DNA of 64,000 nucleotides from Bolinopsis microptera (GCF_026151205.1 NC_087077.1:15784983-15848982); one strand, 5' to 3'; numbered from the stretch's first letter, positions 24,340 to 34,814 are shown. Numbers and translations are program-made. The notes: a model not told the origin generated them from the sequence alone.

Positions 24340-24485
24340 GTCATTGCTAGCTGTCGTAGCTAGCTCAGTTTTTTAAGACAGCTACCTACGACAGCTAGCG
24401 CGCATCAACCCTCATTTCTAGCTGTCTTAGAAATTGCCTCCTAAGACAGCTAGAGCGCGCTAGCTGTCTTAGATTTTTTGTAGGG
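24340..24485. repeat. cluster of palindromic CTAGCTGTCKTAG units
   Basis: Five or more alternating copies of 'ctagctgtcttag' / 'ctaagacagctag', with the variant 'gctagctgtcgtag' / 'ctacgacagctagc'. They form nested 13-14-bp stems over 140 bp. It may be an element terminus or a recombination product; no gene is associated. Confidence 0.65.
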
Positions 24486-24655
24486 CAGTGCTGAATTGAT
24501 AAAAAGTTGAACAAATTGTGAGAATTGTACACATTGTAGCAATCATTTCAAGTTGATCGAAAAATTCAAAATATAATTATAACATTAATCATTAAATCTG
24601 ATAAAATATGAACTTTGATAATAAATCTGAAAGTTACAGTCTTCAATATCTGCCT

Positions 24656-24932
24656 TTAGGAAGTAGGTCTTCTTTTTTGTGAGTGGAGCGTTCTCAGGGC
24701 AGCAAGCTTGCGGTTGCAGATATCCTTAGCAGCAGGGTAGAGGGTCTGAAGTGTGATCTTCCGTATGTGCAGCATTGCTTGCTGAAGGGTAGGCTCGTCC
24801 ACCATAGCAGCCTCAGATATGCAGCGTTTTCTGGTGAAGTGGGTTCTTGATATTCCCACTGCGTTTAGAGCTGCTGCAAGAGATTCTCCGGCGTTGAAAC
24901 GGTCCAAGATTGATTTGTACTCTGTTTGTATT
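24656..24932 (-). CDS. CCDC106-like domain exon (copy 1)
   Basis: The minus-strand exon begins after a good acceptor (tggtttttattag|AATACAAAC) and ends at TAA. It encodes about 92 residues: YKSILDRFNAGESLAAALN, VGISRTHFTRKRCISEAA, VDEPTLQQAML, then YPAAKDICNRKLAALRTL. The order 'Y..+L.RF..G.S...A....G+.R..F.R....AEA..VD....LQ' followed by 'YA..IC...LA' is like the short helix-turn-helix-like domain of CCDC106-type proteins that are multi-copy in animal genomes. At least five further fragments of this family occur in the window. Function unknown. This copy is open and may be a real terminal exon. Confidence 0.5.
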
Positions 24933-25065
24933 CTAATAAAAACCAACAAAGAAAATAATTAATGTTTATTTATTTGATAAAACGTCAACTATGACAATAA
25001 CCATTAAATCAAGCCGCATGTCTGATCTAAATGATTTGTAAAGAGGTGTGCTTCCTCCCTTCCAA

Positions 25066-25290
25066 GGTAGGAAGGGAGGAATTCCTTAGGAATTCCCCCC
25101 TTCCTACCTTGCTCCCTTTCTACCTTGCTCCCTTCCTTCCTTCCTCCCTTCCTCCCTTCCTCCCTTCCTCCCTTCCTCCCTTCCTCCCTTCCTCCCTTCC
25201 TCCCTTCCTCCCTTCCTCCCTTCCTCCCTTCCTCCCTTCCTCCCTTCCTCCCTTCCTCCCTTCCTCCCTTCCTCCCTTCCTTCCTAACTA
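25066..25290. repeat. pyrimidine microsatellite (CCCTTCCT)n with a palindromic edge
   Basis: About 19 tandem copies of an 8-bp unit from 25134. The left edge holds the near-palindrome 'gggaggaattccttaggaattccccc' (25076-25102). Long ORFs on both strands here are low-complexity artefacts. Confidence 0.9.
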
Positions 25291-25465
25291 CTAATGAATA
25301 TACTAGTCCCTGCATAGAGGATAAAACATTTAGGGACCACTACCAAAATATTTATATTTATTTTCAAATAAGAGAGGAATACCAAAAGGATCACATGAGT
25401 GAATATCATACGGTTTTAAAGTTCTAAGTTTTTGGATAAGGAGGTGTTCATTAACTTCTAAATAA

Positions 25466-25838
25466 CTAGGACTCGAATTTTAAAGGATTAAAAACGTCAT
25501 ATGAAGTGTCGCGTTTCGTAGTTGCAGTATTCCGTGCTACAACACCGCCATATTCACCTTTGATGCCTCCGCTACAACTCTTTTGTGAGAGAGAAGAAAG
25601 ACACCGACAGAGACTCCTCGTCCAAAGCAAAGACAAGTGAGGAACCAGCATTGACTCGTCCCATCACTCTGTCATATTCGTGAACGATACCAAGGATTGA
25701 AACTAGTTGCTCATGACTAAGCGAGCTCGGTATGGTGGTGGCGGATGTGGAGGAGCTGCGGCAGGTGCGGAAGGGACAGTAGGAAGCGGCGGAGTTATTA
25801 TACTTAAGAAATAGGAATTTCTGAACATTTTCTGACAA
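25466..25838 (-). pseudogene. hAT C-terminus joined to CCDC106-like fragment
   Basis: The minus strand begins with SENVQKFLFLKYNNS, the end of a hAT dimerisation domain. It continues without a stop into a Ser/Thr-rich linker (CRSSSTSATTIPSS) and then a CCDC106-like block (ILGIVHEYDRVMGRVNAGSSL). The domain then shifts frame near 25572 and continues as STEY-type sequence to about 25466. The same arrangement recurs on the plus strand at 37320-37490 and, without the hAT part, at 33892-34101. Dead copy. Confidence 0.6.
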
Positions 25839-25936
25839 TTACGGTGACTAGAATTTTTAGAGTTTTTAAGGATAAAAACGTTCTATGAAGTGTCAAAATC
25901 AGATCTATTAAAAAGTTTATGTTGGTCTACAAGGTA

Positions 25937-26146
25937 CTATTTGCTAAACTTTAAGAAAGGGTCTTTCAATAATTTATAAAAATTAGCTCTTATATGCTCA
26001 GTAACTCTTTCATGGAGTGTTTTAACAGTGCGACCAACATAACAAAACGGGGAAGAACATAATTTACAGATGAAAATGTAAATTATGTTATAACTAGAGC
26101 AAGTTCCTGGTGCTTGTTTTATTTGGTTTTTAACCCATTGATACAA
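25937..26146 (-). pseudogene. GIY-YIG endonuclease fragment of a Penelope-like element
   Basis: Contains NIIYIFICKLC, then FCYVGRTVKTLHERVTEHI, matching 'n+IY.i.C..C....YVG.T...L..R...H' of the C-terminal endonuclease of Penelope-like retroelements. These domains nick target DNA for insertion. No reverse transcriptase is seen upstream on the minus strand, so only the 3' end is present, as is usual for 5'-truncated copies. The first codons before 'CSSYN' are open but not diagnostic. Confidence 0.65.
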
Positions 26147-26626
26147 TAAGAATCCTCACTACCAATCATGGCACAACATTTGCTTGAATAATTACCAATA
26201 TGTTCTTATCTGTTGATCCCTAGGTTCAAATACCACAAAAAAAAGTTCCAACTCTTCCATCTTAGTCCTGCTCCGGCCACACCCATATTTTATTGGTTTC
26301 TTATACAGGTAAAATATCTAGAATCGGCGTTTTTAGTATGAAGGAGTAATGTTGGCTGTTTAAGATTCGTTATTCAAATAAAAATGTCATGAAGACATTT
26401 CGTTTAATGCGGGTTTTAAGTTCTGGTGATGATGAGAACCACGCCCTTTGATGACCACGCCCATTTTAGAAAAATAAGTCATAAAAATTTCGGAAAACCG
26501 TATTTTTTGAGTTTTATTTAATGGTTTTGATGTATAACCCTCTATGAATGAAAGATACTGATTTTTTGAAAAGAATCAAAATTATATAATAGCAAACAAC
26601 ATATATCACACAACATATGTCACTGT
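26147..26626. other. non-coding spacer
   Basis: Nothing recognised. A-rich and T-rich runs may be old retroelement tails. Confidence 0.35.
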
Positions 26627-26915
26627 TTAATAGAGCTTCTTCAGATCTTCTTTGGTCTTCAGGGAATACTTTCGGCAGTGGGATTCCACAACGAGCATCA
26701 GCTTTTGGTACGACGCTTCAGTAGCAAGAGCTAATGCTCGTTCGGAGGAGTCGTTGATTGGCGTGAGATTCCTTAAAGCTGCTTGTATAAGGGAAAATTC
26801 CGGGGCTTCACTCCAGTTATCTTCATTAAGGAATTCTAAGGAAACGCCAAGGAGATCGAAGAGGACTCTTGATCTTCCACCGACGAAATCCTCAAGGATA
26901 GACTTGATGGTGATG
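26627..26915 (-). pseudogene. C-terminus of unnamed hAT-like DDE transposase (fragment 1)
   Basis: An uninterrupted minus-strand frame of about 95 codons ending TAA at 26627. It contains EDFVGGRSRVLFDLLGVS, then NLTPINDSSERALALAT, then VVESHCRKY and a Lys-rich tail. The 'NDSSERA' block corresponds in position to the SERxFS glutamate region of hAT transposases. The opposite-strand 102-codon ORF is its shadow. Upstream parts of the protein are absent. Related pieces are at 34.1, 35.9, 40.7, 42.8 and 49.7 kb. Confidence 0.65.
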
Positions 26916-27060
26916 GAAGAGAGTCAAAAGAACTTGAAAGGTGCTGCAATAAATCTATAAATGTGAAATTATTAAATCAAAGTTCTAAACAAGGGATAGT
27001 TTTAAAAAAACAACGCCCAAGTCTAATCTTTCCTAAAACAAAAACTAAAAATCAAAAACT

Positions 27061-27430
27061 TCATTGCAATTCCCGCCAATATCTCTTGTCATACGCTAAA
27101 TTACGGAGATAATGCAGGTCAAAGATATTATTCAAGTAAATATTTCTTTTACATAAATCATGCACAATCAGCGAGAATAGATTGCTTTGGGGTCTTCCTC
27201 TTCTCCCTGGTAAGTCCAGTGTATTGATGGCAAAAATGAGGGAACAAAACGCTGGTCCGTCAGAAGGACCCCGCAAAACATGTCCTAACATTCTTCACTG
27301 ACTACGGGCCACTTTTTCTGACAATGGTTCAGCATTGCAGCGTTTATACAAGTTTTTGTTGGAGATGACTCCTGGGTACTTTATATTCAAAATAGTGCGA
27401 AGATGTCTGCGGTGTGACATCTTTTGTATA
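27061..27430 (-). pseudogene. LINE reverse-transcriptase C-terminal tail
   Basis: Minus strand: RTILNIKYPGVISNKNLYKRC (from about 27400), one stop, then MLGHVLRGPSDGPA, PGRRGRPQSNLF and YDKRYWRELQ. This 'R..M.GHV.R.......GRRGRP' tail is the C-terminus of RTE/CR1-type LINE ORF2 proteins. The RT core is missing. Confidence 0.75.
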
Positions 27431-27566
27431 ATAAGTGCGACAGAATTGGGAAAGGTTTAAATATACTTTATTACTTCAAAAACAGTAATATGTAACAGAG
27501 ATTGATTCCCAGCTAATATTTTATATTTCGTTATTTAAATGAGAAAAAAGTAAAGTAAAGTAAAAA

Positions 27567-27865
27567 CTTGTTGTTGTTGTTGTTCTTGCTGTTGAACACT
27601 GCAATGGTGAGAGGCCAAACGAAAAGAAGAATTAGAGAATTCCAATTCATCGTTACTACGACGGTAGTGCATAGTAATCGTACAGTACTTATCTTAGGTA
27701 AAGAGTCAGCAGCAAGCGTTTGTTGACGTGAGGTGATCTTCAGAGACTGAGGGGGTTTTCCACGAGAGAATCTCGGTGAAATCTTCAAATAGGGGTGGTA
27801 AGACTCCACGAAGTGTCAAGAATCAAAATCACTGGAGCGTGTAAAATGAAACGTAACAAACGCGC
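27567..27865. repeat. 300-bp repeat, first copy (second at 32857-33148)
   Basis: Direct repeat starting at a (GTT)n/CTGTTGAACACTGCAATG tract and running through 'ggtgagaggccaaac' to 'gtaacaaacgcg'. Differences are few, plus length changes in the GTT run. The second copy leads directly into the IS1595-like transposase, so this copy is probably the 5' part of the same element with the transposase lost. Confidence 0.8.
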
Positions 27866-27917
27866 GTGTAAAATGATAACCCTATTCATACTTCCCAGTC
27901 ACCAGTGGTATAAAGAT

Positions 27918-29350
27918 TTATAAATCTTTTTTTGCCACAAAAGGGTGGAAATAAAGATAATCGTTATGCTTCTCTTTATTACTAGCATAGCTAGGTCCTT
28001 CAATTCTCCCTAATACTTCATTTGAAACATTCCAAAAATGTAAATCATTAGAAATATCCTTAGAAATCATATCTTTCTTAAACCCTTCTAATTTAATCTT
28101 AAAACTTAAAACAGTTACCGAGTTCTTAACATCTGGAGGGAGTTTATTCCAGTAAGGAATAACTCGCTCTGGAAGAAATGAGCTTTGGAGATTCCTAATC
28201 TTTCTCATACTCCCGCATCTCAGGACTGCCTGGCAGAAGTGGAAGTAGCAACCGTCCACCACTGCTGAGGGAAAGACTTGAGAGAGGTAATTCCGAAGCG
28301 CCATCTCGAAGTCTACCATGATGGTCTGTGGAGCAAAGTCGTAAAGGGATTTAAGGAATGTGAAGCCCTCCAGGTAGATGTCGGTGTCCTTGGAGGTCAG
28401 AAGTGCATGTAGACACAGGGAAAGACCCAGGGTGCTCCACACTGTGGGTAAACAACCTGTTCCTAAACACTTCTGAAACAACTTAGTTACTGCTTCGACA
28501 AAATTGTCGTCATAAGCCAAAAATTTCACCAACTTTGGATGGACTCCATCCGGACCTGAACTCTTAAAAATATTAACGTTTAAAAGTTGCTTCTTGATAT
28601 CAGCACTACTAACTTGTAAATCATCAATAACATCTTTATTATAATCCAAAGTATCATTTTTTGGAAGAGGGCCAGGTGTTTCGTTTACAAACACTGAGCT
28701 GAAAGCACTTGCAAGTACCTCAGCAGACTCAGCAGAACTGTCTGTACGCGTACCGTATCTCCCCTATTCAAAGAAACCACACTTGATTTAACTTGCCTTT
28801 TATTACGTAAATAAGAGTAAAAAGACTTACTATTTATCTTTAAATTAGATGTTATCTTCTTTTCATAGTTAACTTTAGCTTTAACTTCAGATACTTCAAA
28901 AATATGTTGCTAGCTATTAGCATAACTAAAATTAATATCAGATGGGTTTCTATCAAACTCGCCCATGCTTTGTCCTTATTCTTTCTCATTCTCTTAAGTG
29001 CAGTTGAACTCCATGGCAACTTGACAGGCCTGTTGTCGAGGTAAACAGAACCAGCTGGAACAACAGCGGCAACAGTCTCCAGTTTACCATGAAGTTCAGT
29101 CCATATTTCTTGAACATTATTATTCGTAGAACTATAATCCCAGTTTATGTTATTTACACTAAACTCAACAACTCTTTAGAGGATATCTTACCCCAAATAT
29201 ATAATAGGCAAGTTAAGAATCTTTTCTTTAGGGCTTATTTTGGTATCTGCCGAGACAACTAGTTCAACAAGTATCCCAACATGATCACTCTTACCAAGCG
29301 GAGAAACGAAGCATTGGGGCAAACCGGAACTTCCTTGTCGATACAGATAC
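27918..29350 (-). pseudogene. CR1-like LINE ORF2 with an embedded MULE transposase piece
   Basis: From 29350 downward the minus strand shows LINE endonuclease-end sequence (PLGKSDHVGILVE). It then shows the inter-domain region (YEKKITSNLKINSKSFYSYL, frame broken by stops), and from 28694 an open 258-codon frame. That frame starts in the RT (NIFKSSGPDGVHPKLVKFL, RT motif 0/1). It passes at about 28440 into a MULE transposase segment (APQTIMVDFEMALRN, then GCYFHFCQAVLR). It returns at about 28210 to LINE C-terminus (VIPYWNKLPPDVKNSV). RT motifs A-C are missing, so it cannot be a working LINE. The intact reading frame across both junctions is unusual. Confidence 0.7.
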
Positions 29351-30271
29351 ATATTTTTCCATACTGTTAGGTATGATCGTTATGTTGTTGAGATCATCCT
29401 CGAAATTGGCGAACGCTTTAATCACCATGTGTACATCATATCCCTGTTAATGATTACCAACTTAAGAATATGACAGTAAATATGGTAATTTGAAGTGTGA
29501 ATTTAGATTTTACCATCATTTCTATTTTGATAGATCTATATATAATAGTAAAATTACCTCGAAATTGTGAAAGACTATATCGTCCGATGTATGTCTGTCT
29601 CTCGTTTCATATTGCAAACGCTATGTGCAGGCCCTAGATATCTCTCTCTGAAAATACAATTGATTCGACATCAATAGTAGGCTCGTCATCGGAGTGGCTG
29701 GGAAGTGAGCTATTAGGGCCTTCATACTTATTCACGAGACAGGAATTGATGACAGGAGGTGAAGGATGCCTCTCAGGATGTGACTTAAAGGTTGGGTGCT
29801 GTTCGTAGAATAATTCCTAGTATCGACGTGAAACTTTAAATCCCTCTATGGCAATGACACATAACATTTTTATATGTAAAGAGGCAGATCCGCAAACAGA
29901 AAATCTGTTAGTCAATAATATAATATAATAATTGCCACGCATTCATTCGTGCAGAAAATATACGATAATAGTATATATTAATATATGATAATAGTATATA
30001 TTAATATACTATAATTATTATATATATAGTGATAATATCTGTCACACTTGTTTTATTTCAAGTCATTCATTATATATCTGACTGTAATTCAAAAGTTTCT
30101 TTCTGTCTGTTTGTTTGTCTGTGCGACTACACATTTTAAAAGTTCGTTGAGTGCGTTTTATCCAACTATGATTATAACAATAGACAGTTTTTTGGAGTTC
30201 CATTTGTCTGAATGCCATTTACAGGTGTTTTCCGAGTCTAAAATTAACATAAAATCCTGATCAATAATAAA
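29351..30271. other. non-coding with AT-repeat patch
   Basis: A TATATTAATATA-type patch lies at 29965-30030 (atagtatatattaatata twice). The ORF at 30048-30260 has no recognisable features. Confidence 0.4.
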
Positions 30272-30274
30272 TCA

Positions 30275-30742
30275 TAACGTATTGCCTTCAGCAGTAAAAC
30301 TTACTTTCCCAAAGGAAACGAGTTGACTTGTCGAAGAGTCTGCCATTATTGCGGGGATGACGGGTTCTGTCCCTGTAGGCGTACTCAGTGCTGAAGCTGG
30401 TCCTCCGGGAGCTGATGATTCGTAGCTTGAGGCACTTGGCATTATTATTATTTCTGGTTCTTCAGATATGCCCGCATTTACTTCAAGTCGATGTCTCGGT
30501 CGCACCTGTGATATGTGATTAAACGAATAATGTAGTTCTAATATTAAAGTTAGGCTTGTATTAATTAATTGATTAATTATAAACCCTTGTTTCGTGGGAA
30601 GGTTTGTTAAGTGTACATGGACCCTTCTCCGGACCGTTCTAGCAGCTGCGTCTGCAGTAAAGTTTATGATTAATTCGTTTGCATTATTCAAATTAAATGG
30701 ATTAAATGTATCTTCGATTGATGATTGAAACTTTATAATCAT
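30275..30742 (-). CDS. uncharacterised protein, probably two exons
   Basis: A 156-codon minus-strand ORF from ATG at 30742. The N-terminal part (NELIINFTADAAARTVRRRV) is ordinary; the middle is AT-rich and looks intronic. A donor-like AAGG|GTTTAT (about 30585) and a good acceptor 'atcacatatcacag' (about 30507) would remove it. The second part is Ser/Pro/Thr-rich (SASSYESSAPGGPASALS) and ends TAEGNTL. No domain recognised. It could be a transposon accessory ORF or a small host gene. Confidence 0.3.
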
Positions 30743-31618
30743 ACTATTTCAAGATTATAGACAGTTTTTGGGAGTTCCAAATAATTTCTGATTATTCTGA
30801 TTTTTTTGCGACAAATGATACTGCACTGTTAGGATAAACGACGTTTCAAAGTAACAACTTCGTATTCATGCTGACAAAATTGGTAAATATGTGAGAAAAC
30901 TGTCTCATAAAATTTATAAGTCAAAAATGGCTAAACGACATTGATGATGTAACAATCTTTTTCTCACTTCACCCCGTCCTCTTAGTCTTATACGTTGAAA
31001 TTAATTAATAGCATAATAATATATTGCACTTTTGTCTTAAATTTTATAAATAAAGTTAATAAAATTGAGTTGAATCACCCATCACGGAATTGATTCTGCA
31101 AGTACTTTCAGTTATTACTTAAGGCTGCAAAGTGCAATAAAAATTGCGTTAATGGTTGAGCAGTTCTGATGAGTTCCTCTGAAGAAGGTTTAGGTCGATA
31201 ATCGATATTGTTGAAGCACTTAATTAATAGATTGAATACCTTCAAACCATGATATCTTGAGGCTGACCTGCACGGATCATAACCATCAGCGCCGGGAATT
31301 AAACAGGAATTAAACAGGAATTAAACAGGAATTAAACATGAAAGGAGAACACTAACGAACTCGTTTTGGCTATACATCAATTCATAAATACGTTCAGATA
31401 TAAAACAAAGGCCGAATAAAAGTATGAAAATAAAATCTTAAAATTTAACCGCGTTACAATATCACGAAGTGAAAATAAAATCAAATATAATAATTTAAAT
31501 GCTAATAAAAATTCTGGATGTGTGCATAAAAGCAAGTCCGAGGAGATAGGTTAGACTTAAAGACTACGATAAGTTGATGAGACGATGAAGGAGATGAGTA
31601 GGAGACGTGAAGCGAGGA
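30743..31618. other. non-coding; holds an 11-bp minisatellite
   Basis: Apart from the GAATTAAACAG array listed separately, no feature was seen. A 'tctgaagaaggtttaggtcgataatcga' stretch at 31180-31207 resembles common animal repeat ends. Confidence 0.35.
31297..31342. repeat. 11-bp minisatellite GAATTAAACAG
   Basis: Four near-perfect tandem copies. It is one of five unrelated 11-bp arrays in this window. Confidence 0.85.
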
Positions 31619-31894
31619 TTAGGACTTATTCTTAGGATTTCGAAGGTTTGAAGAGTCTGTTAGGTATTTCCCGAATTCTTTTGTGTGATAAGAATTCATT
31701 ATGATCCTATACTCTTTTAGCATTACAAGGCTTTTCAGGTTATCAGAAAGCTTTGAGCGGAGGGAGTGGTATCCAGGGCATTCGGTTATAACATGGTCCT
31801 CAGTTTCTAGGATAGGTGTTTTAAAGAAAGGTAGCTCTTCGAAAAAGCGAATGACGTCTGTGTCTGGGGAGCAGCAAAAACGACACGTTTTCAA
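31619..31894 (-). pseudogene. LINE ORF2 C-terminal zinc-knuckle region
   Basis: Minus-strand frame with CRFCCSPDTD, then ETEDHVITECPGYHSLRSK and FGKYLTDSSNLRNPK. The CX2C...HX4C arrangement followed by 'Y..LR' is the conserved C-terminal cysteine/histidine region of CR1/Jockey-like LINEs. The frame is intact to its stop, but nothing upstream belongs to it; it is cut 8 bp from the neighbouring transposon's end. Confidence 0.7.
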
Positions 31895-31901
31895 TGCTGT
31901 G

Positions 31902-32706
31902 TACCTTACTCGGGATTATTATGACCGGGATAAAGTGGTGGGTTTAGGGTAATCTCGCCATATTTTTCCCGAACCACATTTTCACCGGTCGTTAATAAAC
32001 CCGCCTACTCAGCTTTTAGGGTTCCTAAGGGGTATGGGTGCTCATATTTTAATCGTTGTCTTATATTCACTAAAGAAGACTATTGGGACACTTGTTGTAG
32101 GTTTTTCGACTTCATTTGGCTAAAATTGCAAAAAATTCACCTTTTTGCCCAATTCTTGTCATATATCCTTATTGTCAAATTTGATTTAAATAGGCCAATT
32201 TTTAATTTCTTAGGTATTGACTATCTCTACATAATGAAATAAGACTCAAAGTAAAAGTAACAGTTAAATTAAAACTTGAATTAATTAAAACTGATGAAAG
32301 GGATGATCCAGATGAAGATAACGAAGATGATTACAACTTATTGGAAGACTAAACAGCTCTCCCTTTATCTTAATATCGATCTGGTTGTTACGCTTCAAAT
32401 GTTAAAAATTATTTTCCATCTAGTTTGATTAACAACGAGTCATTATTTCTGTCTACTTTCAACAATTATTGATAATTCGACTTGTTTCACAAGTTTTAGC
32501 AATGCGAAAATTTCTAAACTTGCTTATCTCTAATAAGGAAATTTACATCTGAGACAAAATTTTTGAATCTAAAATTGAAAGGTTGGACACCGGTAAAATG
32601 GCGACCGGGAAAATGTGGTGGGTTTTGAGCAATTTCGCCATATTTTTCCCGAACCATATTTTAACCGGTCGTTAATAAACCCGTCGTAATAATCCCGAGT
32701 AAGGTA
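31902..32706. mobile_element. 805-bp DNA transposon with perfect 20-bp TIRs
   Basis: Terminal inverted repeats taccttactcgggattatta (31902-31921) and its exact complement (32687-32706). Sub-terminal blocks 'ggtgggttt...atttttcccgaacca' and 'accggtcgttaataaaccc' occur at both ends in the same orientation (31941-32003 and 32620-32684). Inside, a plus-strand frame ends in a strongly acidic tail (DERDDPDEDNEDDYNLLED, stop at about 32350), which may be the remnant of a transposase C-terminus. The element abuts the LINE fragment. No clear target duplication was found; superfamily unknown. Confidence 0.75.
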
Positions 32707-32856
32707 ATTGTATCAATCACTAGTATATCGACCTTTCTCTACCTTCAGACTTCCGGTGTGTGTCGGGGTAAGTGAAGGGGCAGGTTACTGCGACTATAGT
32801 TCAGTGTTTGCTGCTGTGGTTGTGTTCGCTTGCTCGTCTCGTAGTTACTGGCTGCT

Positions 32857-33148
32857 ACTTGTTGTTGTTGTTGTTGTTGTTGCTGTTGAACACTGCAATG
32901 GTGAGAGGCCAAACAAAAAAGAATTAGAGAATTCCAATTCATCGTTACTACGACGGTAGTGCATAGTAATCGTACAGTACTTATCTTTAAGTAAAGAGTC
33001 AGCAGCAAGCGTTTGTTGACGTGAGGTGGTCTTCAGAGACTGAGGGGGTTTTCCACGAGAGAATCTCGGTGAAATCTTCAAATAGGGGTGGGAAGACTCC
33101 ATGACGTGTCAAGAATCAAGATCACTGGAGCGTGTAAAATGAAACTTA
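32857..33148. repeat. 300-bp repeat, second copy
   Basis: Same sequence as 27567-27865, here running straight into the IS1595-like transposase ORF. It includes a (GTT)n run whose translations on either strand give poly-Q/T/V artefacts. Confidence 0.8.
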
Positions 33149-33759
33149 ACAAACGCGGGTGTATACGGTCCATCTTCTCCTCGATCCGAAATTGCATGCT
33201 TGAAGACCTGTTCGACAACGGTGCACGTAGAAAGATTGGTGGGGTCGGCTGTATAGTGGAGATTGACGAATCCAAATTCGGTAAACGAAAATATAACAGA
33301 GGTCGACGGGTAGTCGGAAAATGGGTGCTGGGTGTGTTCTGTAGGACTACTGGCGACTGCTTCTTAGTGGAGTGTACCGGTAATCGACGCGATCACAACA
33401 CCCTAATCCCACTCATCAAGGAGCACGTTCTACCGGATACAACTATTCTCACCGACAAGTGGAAAGGTTATAACGCCCTGCAATACCACGGGTTTCCTCA
33501 TCAAATTGTCAACCATAGTCGAGGATTTGTGGACCCGGTCACTGGTGTTCACACCAACAGCTGCGAAGGGATGTGGTTCCACGCAAAGAACCACATGAGA
33601 AGAGGAACCGGTCGTACCCGAACTGATCCAGCAGCCATGACTGTAGCCCTGTCAGCATTTATGTGGTGTAAGCGATACGGACTGACAAGAGACGACGCCT
33701 CCGTGAGGAAAGCCTTCAACCAAGATATCCCAGCCCTATTCAGAAGAATTTTTGATTAA
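33088..33759 (+). CDS. Merlin/IS1595 (ISXO2-like) DDE transposase, 5' incomplete
   Basis: A 223-codon frame (GTG or internal ATG; a TAG lies just upstream, so the natural N-terminus is missing or spliced). It has the hallmark IGGVGCIVEIDESKFGKRKY, then VVGKWVLGVF, ILTDKWKGY, VNHSRGFVDPVTGVHTNSCE and GMWFHAKNHMRR. Catalytic D60, D123 and E160 are all present with normal spacing. The C-terminus (FMWCKRYG...LFRRIF) is complete. Missing is the N-terminal zinc-binding domain, other copies of which occur alone at 53.5, 56.1 and 61.7 kb. This family cuts and pastes DNA with 8-9-bp target duplications. This is the best-preserved transposase core in the window. Confidence 0.85.
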   Translation: MGRLHDVSRIKITGACKMKLNKRGCIRSIFSSIRNCMLEDLFDNGARRKIGGVGCIVEIDESKFGKRKYNRGRRVVGKWVLGVFCRTTGDCFLVECTGNRRDHNTLIPLIKEHVLPDTTILTDKWKGYNALQYHGFPHQIVNHSRGFVDPVTGVHTNSCEGMWFHAKNHMRRGTGRTRTDPAAMTVALSAFMWCKRYGLTRDDASVRKAFNQDIPALFRRIFD

Positions 33760-33769
33760 TTTATTGCTC

Positions 33770-34101
33770 TGTAAATTTCTGCAGTCGCTCCACCACCTCC
33801 CATCATTCCTGCAGTCCCTGCAGTCGCTCCACCGTCTTCCACTGCCGCAGCTCCTCCGCAGCTCCTCCACGTCATCCGAGCTCGCTCAGTAATGAGGACT
33901 TTTTCCATCCTTGGGATCGTTCACGAATACGACAGAGTGATGGGACGAGTCAATGCTGGTTCATCGCTCGCCTCTGCTTTGGACGAGGAGTATCTGTCGG
34001 CCTCCTTCTTCTCTCGGAAAAGAGTTGTTGCGGAGGCATCGAAGGTGGATATGGTGGCGCTGCAGCACGGAATACTACAACTACGAAAACAAGCGCAATA
34101 A
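33770..34101 (+). pseudogene. CCDC106-like fragment (copy 2) with Pro-rich leader
   Basis: A repetitive Pro/Ser-coding stretch (ctgcagtcgctccaccacct recurring, 33781-33880) leads into FSILGIVHEYDRVMGRVNAG, then FFSRKRVVAEASKVDMVALQ and HGILQLRKQAQ. A stop and a junction to hAT-like sequence follow at about 34098. It is homologous to the minus-strand 25466-25760 fragment. Confidence 0.55.
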
Positions 34102-34360
34102 TCCAGCGACACACTTGGTACCTATCAGAAGAATTGATTTCGATTGTCCTCTTCTCAGATAAAGTCCCGGAAGAGGAAAAAGAAGTCCTTGCGGCTAAGA
34201 TAGGAAAATTGCCGTCTCAATCTTTACCTATCCAGAAACCGAAAAGCTGCCTACTACCAGTGAGAAGTCTCGTCTTGGTGACTTCGTGGGACCCCGCTCT
34301 ATCCTCATCTTCCAGCTACTCGGGGAGTCTCACACCTTCCTATCAAAAGATGAGTGGTGG
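34102..34360 (+). pseudogene. hAT-like transposase fragment 2
   Basis: Reads QRHTWYLSEELISIVLFSD, KEVLAAKIGKLP and, after a frame change, GDFVGPRSILIFQLLGE and HTFLSKDEWW. The first two blocks match the 'QRHTWYLTEELI..LAL' and 'LALKIGKLP' blocks of the longer copy at 40.7-41.7 kb. The sequence stops abruptly at 'EWW' and passes in frame into a CCDC106-like domain. Confidence 0.55.
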
Positions 34361-34654
34361 CTTCTACCTCAGTACGTCAACTCTGGACTTTCAAAGTCTG
34401 CCGCTCTGGAGCAGATACACATTTCTCGGAGTCACTTCTCAAGAAAGCGATGTATCGCTGAAGCAGCAAAAGTTGACCTACCAGGTGTCCAACACGCACT
34501 GCTGCAACTACGAGACGTCAGACTTCCTAGTGTTTACACCTTCGCAAACGAGATCTGCAACCGTAATCTTGCCACTCTTAGGACCCTTTGTACCCAAGGC
34601 GTCGTCCTAGCGCCCAAAAACAATTACACTGCTCCTCCACCACGAAGAAATTGA
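34361..34654 (+). pseudogene. CCDC106-like domain (copy 3), fused to hAT-like piece
   Basis: In the same frame as the preceding 'SKDEWW', the ORF continues VNSGLSKSAALEQIHISRSH, FSRKRCIAEAAKVDLPGVQ, HALLQLRDVRLPSVYTFANE and ICNRNLATLRTL, and ends about 20 residues later. This is the fullest version of the domain in the window next to copy 1. The fused ORF (34286-34654) is open for 122 codons. Confidence 0.55.
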
Positions 34655-34814
34655 ATGTAATCAGTTTTCAGTATTTTTTTATTTTTCATAAAAATGTTGT
34701 AATCGATTTTGGAACTTACTTTCAAATAACGTGTTTCAAATAATTTGTTTCAAATAATTTGTTTATTTGGCAATAATGAATTATAGCCGGTCTGATTTAG
34801 AGTCGCCTAGAGCA

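Noticed and set aside
25004-25427. ORFs rich in Pro/Leu/Ser (plus) and Gly/Arg/Glu (minus)
   Set aside because: By-products of the CCCTTCCT microsatellite.
26652-26960. 102-codon plus-strand ORF
   Set aside because: Antisense shadow of the hAT-like C-terminal fragment, which carries the recognisable motifs.
32708-33102. Poly-Gln, poly-Thr and poly-Val ORFs
   Set aside because: Caused by the (GTT)n run at the start of the 300-bp repeat.
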